Shown here: piece by piece, positions 9,981-16,174 of the stretch
Layout: every line of letters begins with the position of its first letter
Position numbering within the stretch: the first letter of the stretch is position 1
Source of the DNA: an uncultured Saprospiraceae bacterium
Lineage (GTDB): Bacteria; Bacteroidota; Bacteroidia; Chitinophagales; Saprospiraceae
DNA length: 39,431 bases
Assembly: GCA_905480605.1 (NCBI GenBank)
Contig: CAJQRD010000093.1
Span: 1 to 39,431, forward strand
Reading direction: 5' to 3'
Notes under the pieces: model-generated
Databases searched by the model: none
Seen by the model: the letters and a program-made list of their open reading frames with translations, nothing else
What the model was told of the DNA's origin: nothing
Translations under genes and position numbers: made by a program

Positions 9981-10643
9981 TTAAAATGTTAGTCCTATCC
10001 CAAATACCAATCTGTTAGCACTCTTATTATAATTGAACTCATCAAATCCAAAAGCGAAGCCATCAGTGATACTTGAAAATTTATTTATATACTTGACATC
10101 AATATGAAATACACCAATTGAGTATCCAAGTAAGGCTTGAAATCCAAAATCAATTGATTTTGAAGTATCCTTGTAATCAATAATTGTTTCCAATTCAGAA
10201 TCGACATCCAATGCCAGATCCAAAATAGGTCCTACGCCTATTCTAAAATTATAAAATTTTAGTCCTGCAACGAAAGGTATTTCAATTTTGTAGTACTGCT
10301 CATGAAATATATGCTCTCCACTGCCCATTGATTTATAGCCAGAAACCATAAAATCTAGACCGTAAGTAGTAGCCATGATTCCTGATTGCAAAAAGACAGA
10401 TCCTAAATCATTTACAGCCATAAATCCTATAGATTTAACAGAAGTCGATCCAGCATACTCTAAGTTGTAATTTTGAAAATTATCCATTGCAAGGACATTA
10501 ATTTTTGCTGGTGATTGAGTTATGATCCCAATTGCCACGCTTGGTCCTACTTTCCATTGTGCAAAAATACACGTACTACAGGCGAGCATTACAGCAAAAG
10601 TTATTATAGGTTTCATTATCTTGTTAACTTTAGTACGTTTCAA
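9981..10643 (-). CDS. outer-membrane beta-barrel protein (PorT-like)
   Basis: Predicted exported small beta-barrel of the PorT/OMP_b-brl type. The signal peptide is MKPIITFAVMLACSTCIFAQ, best read from the second Met (ATG at 10616); the first nine codons from 10643 may not be translated. After cleavage the protein begins WKVGPSVAIGIITQ, the usual glycine-rich first strand. Later strands alternate hydrophobic and polar residues (VAGLKFYNFRIGVGPILDLAL, FGFQALLGYSIGVFHIDVKYI) and it ends RLVFGIGLTF, with the terminal Phe expected of outer-membrane proteins. Length 220 or 211 aa. Ligand or partner unknown. Its own terminator lies downstream, and a candidate promoter with a palindrome lies about 170 bases upstream, so it is probably a single-gene unit. 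Confidence 0.8.
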   Translation of the reverse strand: MKRTKVNKIMKPIITFAVMLACSTCIFAQWKVGPSVAIGIITQSPAKINVLAMDNFQNYNLEYAGSTSVKSIGFMAVNDLGSVFLQSGIMATTYGLDFMVSGYKSMGSGEHIFHEQYYKIEIPFVAGLKFYNFRIGVGPILDLALDVDSELETIIDYKDTSKSIDFGFQALLGYSIGVFHIDVKYINKFSSITDGFAFGFDEFNYNKSANRLVFGIGLTF

Positions 10644-10810
10644 ATTCAGCAGTTAATAGAAAGACAATGGAAAAGGGCTATTCCCTACAAATTATGAATT
10701 ATAAGTACTAAAATGACAAATAGATTGCTAAAACCGAGGAAACGCTGGTACAAGTATTAGACTTATAACTATTTCGATTATTTCAAAAACACCTATTATA
10801 CATATTTAAA

Positions 10811-10845
10811 CAAAGGTAAATGTCAACATTGACAGACTTTACCAA
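10811..10845 (-). promoter_or_regulatory. candidate promoter with overlapping palindrome
   Basis: The minus strand carries TACCTTTG (10811-10818), a TAnnTTTG element, and TTG at 10843-10845, though the 24-base spacing is longer than ideal. Between and over them lies an inverted repeat: GGTAAA-TGTCAA-CA-TTGACA-GAC-TTTACC at 10815-10843. A palindrome occupying the promoter spacer would suit an operator. The distance to the gene start (about 170 bases) is long. The rest of 10644-11010 holds no gene that I can support. Confidence 0.35.
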
Positions 10846-11018
10846 TCTACTTAATTGTTATTACGAAATTTAATTTGGACTATTATCACATCTAAGACTA
10901 TTTTCATAAAAATCCACTTTAGAATTTATTTAGAAGGCATTAAATTGGTTAAAAAAAGTCAAAAAATCATTTGAATAATATTTTATAAAAAAATAGTGAT
11001 TTACATATAAAAAAAATA

Positions 11019-11026
11019 TATCTTTG
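11019..11026 (+). promoter_or_regulatory. -7 promoter element of the ribosomal protein operon
   Basis: TATCTTTG matches TAnnTTTG exactly and sits 31 bases before the rpmB start, in a very AT-rich stretch. No TTG is found at the -33 distance. Strong Bacteroidota ribosomal promoters often look like this. Confidence 0.6.
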
Positions 11027-11057
11027 CACTCCTTTTAGTGAAATTAAAATAATATTG

Positions 11058-11315
11058 ATGTCTAGAGTGTGTCAACTTACGGGAAAGAGGCCAATTACTG
11101 GTAACAACGTTTCCCACTCAAATAGAAAAACAAAGAGAAGGTTTTTACCTAATCTTCATAAAAAAAGATACTACATTCCAGAATTGGATCAATGGGTAGA
11201 TCTTAAGATCTCTTCAACAGCAATGAGAACAATCAATAAGGTTGGTCTTTATGAGTTTTTGAAAAGACAAGCAAAAAAAGGATTTAACGTAGGAATCGAC
11301 CTTAACAAAAAATAA
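11058..11315 (+). CDS. rpmB: 50S ribosomal protein L28
   Basis: Large-subunit ribosomal protein of 85 residues. It begins [21 protein letters not shown] and has [19 protein letters not shown] and [14 protein letters not shown], the standard L28 blocks. A TTG one codon earlier could extend the frame, but the family starts with MSRVC, so ATG at 11058 was chosen. Only one cysteine is present and there is no CxxC pair, so this is the zinc-free form. It is the first gene of a three-gene cluster with L33 and a DUF4295 protein (gap 2 bases to each next gene), the normal order in Bacteroidota. Confidence 0.97.
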   Translation: MSRVCQLTGKRPITGNNVSHSNRKTKRRFLPNLHKKRYYIPELDQWVDLKISSTAMRTINKVGLYEFLKRQAKKGFNVGIDLNKK

Positions 11316-11317
11316 TC

Positions 11318-11506
11318 ATGGCAAAGAAATCAAAAGGTAATAGAATACAGATTATTCTTGAGTGCACAGAGCATAAAGCTACTGGTCAAGCGGGTACTTC
11401 AAGGTATGTTACGCAAAAAAACAGAAAGAATACTCCTGATAGATTGGAAATTAAGAAATTTAATCCGATCTTGAAAAAATATACAATTCACAAAGAAATT
11501 AAATAG
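11318..11506 (+). CDS. rpmG: 50S ribosomal protein L33
   Basis: Large-subunit ribosomal protein of 62 residues: [20 protein letters not shown], then [24 protein letters not shown] and a basic tail, all standard L33 features. The zinc-binding cysteine pairs are lost apart from Cys16, so this is the zinc-independent form. The start lies 2 bases after the rpmB stop, which indicates co-transcription. Confidence 0.97.
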   Translation: MAKKSKGNRIQIILECTEHKATGQAGTSRYVTQKNRKNTPDRLEIKKFNPILKKYTIHKEIK

Positions 11507-11508
11507 TT

Positions 11509-11682
11509 ATGGCTAAAGTCAGTAAGAATGCGAGAGTTGCTCAAAGAGCTGCAAATGCCGGTTCCGGAAGAGACTTCGCAAAAGTTATCAAAAGCATGAA
11601 AGACCCTGTCACTGGCAAATACACTTATAAAGAAGTGATTATCCATAAAGACAAGGTTAAAGAATTCTTTGCTTCAAAATAA
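11509..11682 (+). CDS. DUF4295 family small protein, 57 aa
   Basis: Very basic protein of 57 residues starting MAKVSKNARVAQRAANAGSG and ending KDKVKEFFASK. The family is characteristic of Bacteroidota and nearly always follows rpmG, as here (2-base gap). Its size, charge and fixed position beside L28 and L33 suggest a ribosome-associated role, but that is inference; no function has been assigned as far as I know. It is shorter than common ORF-length cut-offs and easily missed. A clear terminator follows 18 bases after the stop. Confidence 0.9.
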   Translation: MAKVSKNARVAQRAANAGSGRDFAKVIKSMKDPVTGKYTYKEVIIHKDKVKEFFASK

Positions 11683-11700
11683 TTGAAGAAAAGTATTTAC

Positions 11701-11735
11701 AAAAAGGCAAAGTTTAATCGACTTTGCCTTTTTTA
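11701..11735 (+). terminator. intrinsic terminator of rpmB-rpmG-DUF4295
   Basis: AAAAAGGCAAAGT (11701-11713) pairs with ACTTTGCCTTTTT (11721-11733) around a seven-base loop, and the T-rich tail continues. It ends the ribosomal cluster before ftsY, which starts 100 bases later and therefore needs its own promoter. Confidence 0.85.
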
Positions 11736-11835
11736 TTTTATTTTCGATTCAATTTCATACTTAATAGTCCAATACTGAAACTAATCAAGCCATTTTAGTA
11801 TTAGCTTATACGTACAAATCAACAGTTATAAACAA

Positions 11836-12795
11836 ATGGGGTTCTTTAAAAAGTTTTTCACAAAAGAAGAAAAAAAGAAAGATTTAGACCAAGGTCTTGA
11901 AAAAACCAAACAAAGTATCTTTGGGCAAATCGCAAAAGCTGTAGCTGGTAAAGCTAGCGTAGATGAATCATTTCTTGATGAGTTGGAAGGTATTTTAATC
12001 TCATGCGATGTTGGGCTTGATACGACAATCAAAATCATTGAACGTCTTGAAGCCAAAGTATCTGAAGTTAAGTACTTTAACACCAACGAATTAAACAAAA
12101 TATTAAAGGATGTTGTTGTTGATATTCTCAGCGATAACAATACAGTTGATGTAGAAGACTTTTCATTTCCTGAAGAAAACAAACCCCACGTAATCTTAGT
12201 TGTTGGTGTTAATGGAGTCGGTAAGACAACTACAATTGGGAAATTGACTCACCAGTTTAAAAAGCGAGGTAAAAATGTTCTATTGGGGGCTGCTGATACT
12301 TTTAGAGCTGCCGCAGTAGACCAGTTGAGAATTTGGGCAGAAAGAAACGAAGTCGATTTCTTTGACAAAGGTATGCATGCTGACCCAGCAGCAGTCGCTT
12401 ACGAAACAGTTCAACATGCTTTAAAAACTGGGGCAGATGTTGCAATAATAGATACTGCTGGACGTTTACATACAAAGAAGCATTTGATGGATGAGCTGAC
12501 TAAAATCAGAAATTCTGTTAACAAAATGCTGCCAGGAGCTCCACACGAGGTCTTACTTGTACTAGATGCCACAACTGGACAAAATGCTATAGAGCAAGCT
12601 AATAAATTTACGGAGGCTACCAGTGTCACATCTTTGGCATTGACTAAACTAGATGGTTCAGCTAAAGGTGGTGTTGTTTTAGGTATCTCTGATCAATTCA
12701 AAATTCCTATCAAATATATCGGCGTTGGTGAAGGTATTGAGCAATTGCAAGTTTTCAACAAAATGGAGTTTGTAGAATCGCTTTTTGAAAAATAA
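11836..12795 (+). CDS. ftsY: signal recognition particle receptor FtsY
   Basis: SRP-type GTPase that docks ribosome-SRP complexes at the inner membrane for co-translational insertion. The 319-residue protein has a short N-terminal region starting MGFFKKFFTKEEKKK, an amphipathic basic segment suited to membrane contact, then the N domain (about 30-105) and G domain. G1 is GVNGVGKT (124-131), G2 is DTFRAAA (154-160), G3 is DTAGR (206-210) and G4 is TKLD (270-273), followed by GSAKGG. The long acidic A domain of the E. coli protein is missing, as is usual in Bacteroidota. The ATG at 11836 gives the expected N-terminus. The gene converges with the broken aminotransferase gene. Confidence 0.96.
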   Translation: MGFFKKFFTKEEKKKDLDQGLEKTKQSIFGQIAKAVAGKASVDESFLDELEGILISCDVGLDTTIKIIERLEAKVSEVKYFNTNELNKILKDVVVDILSDNNTVDVEDFSFPEENKPHVILVVGVNGVGKTTTIGKLTHQFKKRGKNVLLGAADTFRAAAVDQLRIWAERNEVDFFDKGMHADPAAVAYETVQHALKTGADVAIIDTAGRLHTKKHLMDELTKIRNSVNKMLPGAPHEVLLVLDATTGQNAIEQANKFTEATSVTSLALTKLDGSAKGGVVLGISDQFKIPIKYIGVGEGIEQLQVFNKMEFVESLFEK

Positions 12796-12817
12796 TTGAT
12801 AAAAGAACAACAGACAG

Positions 12818-14023
12818 TTAATTTTCATGCCTTTCCAAAATGGCTTTTGAAATTCTATTCAGTCCATCTGTTAATTTTATTCTTGGACATGCCAAATTGA
12901 GTCTGATAAATCCATCTGCATTAGAAACAAACATATTTCCACCTTCAAGCAATACACCCGCTTTTTCAGCAAAGAATAATGTCAGGTTTTCTTCATCTTT
13001 AATATACGCACTCACATCAACCCAAGCCAAATAGGTAGCATCTGGAATTTTAAAAACACTTAGTGGTAATTTCTTATTTAGGTAATCCCTCAAATAAAGG
13101 AAGTTGCTGTCTAAGTAATCTTTCAATTGTTTTAGCCATTCATGACCATCTTGATAAGCCGCCTATGTGGCAACGATACTAAATGGATTGTCTAATGAAA
13201 TTCTACCCTCTCCCCATTTCTGTCTTAATTTCTCATCTGGAATAATAATATTGGCCAACATAAAACCAGCCAGGTTAAAAGTTTTACTTGCTGCCATACA
13301 TATAATTATTCTATTCGAGTTAGGAAAGAGTTTTGACATAGGTGTAAAGCTCTTCCCATTTCTTAATAGATCACAATGCACCTCATCCGAAATTATTGTC
13401 ACCCCATTATCCAACAGGATTTTTCCTGTTCGTAAAAGCTCTTTATCACTCCATATTTTCCCTATAGGATTGTGTGGATTACAAAACATACAAAGTGTAA
13501 CTTTTTCATCTTTGGCCTTGCGCTCGAAATCTTACAGATCAATTTTGTAACCTTCGTTTTCATACAAAAGATTACTTGTTACCAATTCCAAGTTATTATG
13601 ATCTGCCGCATGTTTAAAAAACGCATATGAAGGTGTAACAATCAATATTTTTTCATCAGATTTACAGATGTAACCAGCCAAATCGAACAATGCAGGAATA
13701 ACCCCTTTTGAAGTTACCACATGATCAACATCAAAGGTCCAGTCATAAAACTTCTGCGCCCATTTAAGAAAGGCTTGAATATAATCTTCATCTGACGCCT
13801 GGGAATAGCAAAATATTCCATGATCTACCCTTTCTTTGAGAGCCTTGATAATTGCATCTGAAGTTTGAAACTCCATATCCGCTATCCACATGGATATCAA
13901 TTCATGATCTGGACATTTTAAGTCAAGTTGCTTTATATCACCAAATAGATATTCTCTGAATCCATCTGTGGCCATAGCATTTGTGCCGCTTCTATCAATT
14001 ACTTTGTCAAAGTCATATTTCAT
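12818..14023 (-). pseudogene. PatB/MalY-type PLP aminotransferase/C-S lyase, two in-frame stops
   Basis: One reading frame of 402 codons is broken by TAA at 13532-13534 (codon 164) and TAG at 13163-13165 (codon 287), with no frameshift. The whole fold-type I sequence is readable: DRSGTNAMATDGF near the N-terminus, MWIADMEFQTSDAI, the substrate loop, CNPHNPIGKIW, ISDEVHCDLL with the PLP-binding Asp, and the PLP lysine in AASKTFNLAG (codon 247). The C-terminal domain ends LNLACPRIKLTDGLNRI. The family contains cystathionine beta-lyases and C-S lyases. Each stop can become a sense codon by one base change, and nothing else is damaged, so inactivation looks recent. The middle and last pieces have no credible starts. 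Upstream lies the divergent satD regulatory region. Confidence 0.88.
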
Positions 14024-14058
14024 GGTGGTAATTTAAGATTATTATTTTGACTTTGTGG

Positions 14059-14102
14059 AGAAGATCTATGTCAGGGATTGCCCCTGACAGAGCTGAGCTT
14101 CT
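14059..14102. repeat. imperfect hairpin repeat, copy 1
   Basis: Outer arms AGAAG (14059-14063) and CTTCT (14098-14102), inner arms CTATGTCAGGG (14066-14076) and CCCTGACAGAG (14082-14092) with one mismatch. The right arm shares CTGACAGAGCT-NN-GCTTC with copy 2 at identical spacing. It lies between the divergent aminotransferase pseudogene and satD, so it is not in a place where a terminator is needed for either gene. Confidence 0.6.
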
Positions 14103-14178
14103 GCACCTGTATCCTTCCTCTTTTCCTTGTAATTTATACTAACCACCTGACAAGTAGTCGTTTATAACAATAGACTTA

Positions 14179-14217
14179 GCGGAGCTCTGTCAGAGCTTCT
14201 CTCTGACAGAGCTCCGC
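14179..14217. repeat. perfect 17-bp hairpin repeat, copy 2
   Basis: GCGGAGCTCTGTCAGAG (14179-14195) and its exact complement (14201-14217) are separated by CTTCT. No T-run follows on either strand, which argues against an intrinsic terminator. It is related to the hairpin about 120 bases upstream and lies 14 bases before the first SatD-type operator. The 14103-14178 spacer between the two hairpins shows nothing I can identify. Confidence 0.7.
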
Positions 14218-14231
14218 TTCCTCACAAAATT

Positions 14232-14251
14232 TATCGGCATAAAGAACGATA
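14232..14251. promoter_or_regulatory. predicted SatD operator, site 1
   Basis: The 20-mer TATCGGCATAAAGAACGATA has inverted ends (TATCG/CGATA) and shares its first seven bases and last six bases but one with site 2. It lies 28 bases (start to start) from site 2, upstream of satD. Binding by the SatD HTH is inference. Confidence 0.5.
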
Positions 14252-14259
14252 CTTGCATT

Positions 14260-14279
14260 TATCGGCTTATTTACCGATA
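14260..14279. promoter_or_regulatory. predicted SatD operator, site 2
   Basis: The 20-mer TATCGGCTTATTTACCGATA is a perfect inverted repeat, TATCGG-N8-CCGATA, 45 bases before the satD start codon. With site 1 it forms a tandem pair of equal-length sites, which is typical of autoregulated operons. Confidence 0.6.
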
Positions 14280-14324
14280 TTTAACAATATTGGCTTTAAA
14301 GCCTATAAAATTGTAAGTATTTAT

Positions 14325-14948
14325 ATGAAAAATGAGATTAAGGCCGTAATTACCGGAGATATAGTCAACTCAAGAAAGGAAATCACCAAAACCTGGATGC
14401 CATTATTAAAAGAAACATTTAATGAATTTGGCAACCAAACCACGCAATGGGAAATCTTTCGAGGTGATATGTTTCAACTAAAAGTTGAAGCAAAAAAAGC
14501 TTTGTATACCGCAATTTACATCAAAGCAAGTTTGAAAATGCTAAACAATATGGATGTGAGAATGGGCATAGGAATTGGCACAGAGACTTATAACTCAGAT
14601 CGAATAACGGAAAGCAATGGTACAGCTTATATAAATTCGGGAGACGCATTTGAGAAGTTGAAGAGAAAGAAAATATCATTGGTCACTCCTTGGTCAAATT
14701 TCAATAGCAATTGGAATTTGTATTTAAAGCTAGCGTCTTTGACTATGGATAATTGGACTGCAAAATCTGCAGAAGCATTTTTATATGCTATAAAAAATCC
14801 AAACTTAAATCAAAAGGAATTGTCTCAAATTCTAGGCGTCACACAAAGCACAGTAAGTGAGAATCTTAATCGATCTGGTTACTATCAATTGTCAGATATG
14901 ATCACTTGGTTTGAACATTGTTTACCATTACAAAACGAAGAAATATGA
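14325..14948 (+). CDS. SatD family protein with C-terminal HTH
   Basis: Member of the SatD family, 207 residues from the ATG at 14325; a longer frame from TTG at 14253 would run through the operator region and adds residues unlike the family. The N-terminal domain starts MKNEIKAVITGDIVNSRKEI and contains FRGDMFQL (45-52) and VRMGIGIGTE (78-87). The C-terminus has a helix-turn-helix: NQKELSQILGVTQSTVSENL (about 162-181), where the second helix starts after GVTQ. The protein is soluble. It is coupled by an ATGA overlap to the DUF3307 membrane protein gene, a pairing common in Bacteroidota. Two operator-like inverted repeats lie just upstream, so it may regulate its own operon. The biochemical role of SatD is not established; the family was named from a streptococcal gene near an SRP-linked locus. 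Confidence 0.85.
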   Translation: MKNEIKAVITGDIVNSRKEITKTWMPLLKETFNEFGNQTTQWEIFRGDMFQLKVEAKKALYTAIYIKASLKMLNNMDVRMGIGIGTETYNSDRITESNGTAYINSGDAFEKLKRKKISLVTPWSNFNSNWNLYLKLASLTMDNWTAKSAEAFLYAIKNPNLNQKELSQILGVTQSTVSENLNRSGYYQLSDMITWFEHCLPLQNEEI

Positions 14949-15667
14949 CTCTACTCTATCAATTGATTATAGCACATCTATTAGGAGACTTCGTTTTACA
15001 ACCAGACAGTTGGATTGCAGACAAGTCCAAAAATAAAGCTAAGGCAAAAACGCTCTATTATCATATAGTGGTACATATTGTATCGATGCTTATACTAACA
15101 CAAGGATTTAAGTACATTTGGACAGTACTTTTGATAGGAATAAGTCATTATATAATTGATTTGGCTAAACTATATGTGCAAACCAAAGAAAATGCTAGGT
15201 TGATATTTAGCATAGATCAATTCCTTCATCTCCTGGTGATTGTTCTTTTAGTCGAAAACACAGAATCCATTTTGCAGAATTTATCTAGCATAATAACAAT
15301 GGAAAATATTCTTCCATTGGTTTTGGCTCTTCTCATCATAACATTCGTTAGTTCTAAAATAATCAAAGTATGGATATCAAAATGGGCACCAGAAACAGAG
15401 GATAAGGATGAAGAATCCTTGTCCCAAGCAGGAGCATATATTGGAATCCTAGAAAGATTATTTGTATTTAGTTTTGTTGTTACAAACAATATCGAAGCCG
15501 TCGGTTTTTTACTTGCAGCAAAGTCAGTTTTTCGTTTTGGCGACTTAAAAGAATCAAAGGATAGGAAATTAACAGAATATATTCTTATTGGTACTTTAAT
15601 TAGTTTTGGAATAGCTATTTTAACAGCTTTGTTATACGCTTACAATCAAGGAATTAAAATTGGATAA
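14945..15667 (+). CDS. DUF3307 domain membrane protein
   Basis: Polytopic inner-membrane protein of 240 residues starting MTLLYQLIIAHLLGDFVLQPDSWIADKSKNK; the HLLGDFxLQ block and its His-Asp-Gln residues are the DUF3307 signature (residues 9-19). Several hydrophobic segments follow (LYYHIVVHIVSMLILTQG, YIWTVLLIGISHYIIDLAKLY, LLVIVLLV, LPLVLALLIITFVS, and two near the C-terminus). The repeated H-x-x-x-D/H-Y-I-I-D pattern in the membrane suggests a metal or acid active site, but no activity is known to me. The start was set at 14945, where the ATG overlaps the satD stop; a TTG at 14918 would put 27 extra bases inside satD. Function is probably linked to SatD by coupling. Confidence 0.85.
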   Translation: MTLLYQLIIAHLLGDFVLQPDSWIADKSKNKAKAKTLYYHIVVHIVSMLILTQGFKYIWTVLLIGISHYIIDLAKLYVQTKENARLIFSIDQFLHLLVIVLLVENTESILQNLSSIITMENILPLVLALLIITFVSSKIIKVWISKWAPETEDKDEESLSQAGAYIGILERLFVFSFVVTNNIEAVGFLLAAKSVFRFGDLKESKDRKLTEYILIGTLISFGIAILTALLYAYNQGIKIG

Positions 15668-15729
15668 GGATCTTATTTAGATTTAATATCAATAACAAAC
15701 CATTAACGTAATAGACGGGTTGAACCTGT

Positions 15730-15737
15730 TATCTTTG
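15730..15737 (+). promoter_or_regulatory. -7 promoter element of the ccmE operon
   Basis: TATCTTTG matches TAnnTTTG and lies 33 bases upstream of the ccmE ATG. A TTG at the right distance is not found. It marks the start of the ccmE-ccmF-DUF2520 transcription unit, separate from satD. Confidence 0.55.
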
Positions 15738-15770
15738 CGTCGGTTATATATCTATATAAAACCTAATAAT

Positions 15771-16163
15771 ATGAAAAAGACCTACATTTTAGGAGTTATT
15801 GCTATTGCAGCAGCAATTGTCATCATTTTAAATGGAGCAAAAGATGTTTCAACATATGCCACTTTTGCAGATGCTGCAAAAATAGAAGGCAGTGTTAAAG
15901 TAACTGGTGAACTCAATTTAGATGAAGAAATCATATTCAAACCAGAAATCGACCCTAATGTATTTACCTTTCATATGATAGACTCTGATGGAGTCTCAAG
16001 AAAAGTAGTTATGAACAAACCGAAACCACAAGATTTTGAGAGATCTGAATCTGTTGTTGTAACAGGAGAAATGAGAAACAATGAATTTGTGGCCAATGAG
16101 ATTCTAATGAAGTGCCCCTCTAAATATAAAGACGACGAAATTAGGATTCGCGCAGAACTTTAA
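15771..16163 (+). CDS. ccmE: cytochrome c maturation haem chaperone CcmE (CxxxY type)
   Basis: Periplasmic haem chaperone of System I cytochrome c maturation, 130 residues. One N-terminal membrane anchor (YILGVIAIAAAIVIIL, 5-20) is followed by an OB-fold domain with GSVKVTGELN and VVVTGEMRNNEFVANEILMKCPSKY. The haem-binding position is Cys115-Pro-Ser-Lys-Tyr119, a CxxxY motif in place of the His of the enterobacterial HxxxY motif. A longer frame from 15720 exists, but ATG at 15771 gives the normal MKKTYILG anchor and sits right after the promoter. It is followed 11 bases later by ccmF, its partner in haem delivery. The ccmABC export genes are not in the window. Confidence 0.93.
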   Translation: MKKTYILGVIAIAAAIVIILNGAKDVSTYATFADAAKIEGSVKVTGELNLDEEIIFKPEIDPNVFTFHMIDSDGVSRKVVMNKPKPQDFERSESVVVTGEMRNNEFVANEILMKCPSKYKDDEIRIRAEL

Positions 16164-16174
16164 AAAGCAAAACC

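Noticed and set aside
6801-14023. TAA and TAG might be read as amino acids (reassigned code) because three in-frame stops are seen in otherwise good genes.
   Set aside because: Most genes in the window end in TAA or TAG at the family's normal C-terminus (for example rpmB, rpmG, ftsY, ccmE, ccmF), so both act as stops. Pseudogenes explain the three cases better.
14059-14217. The hairpins as intrinsic terminators.
   Set aside because: They lie between divergently transcribed genes, and neither has a T-run on either strand.
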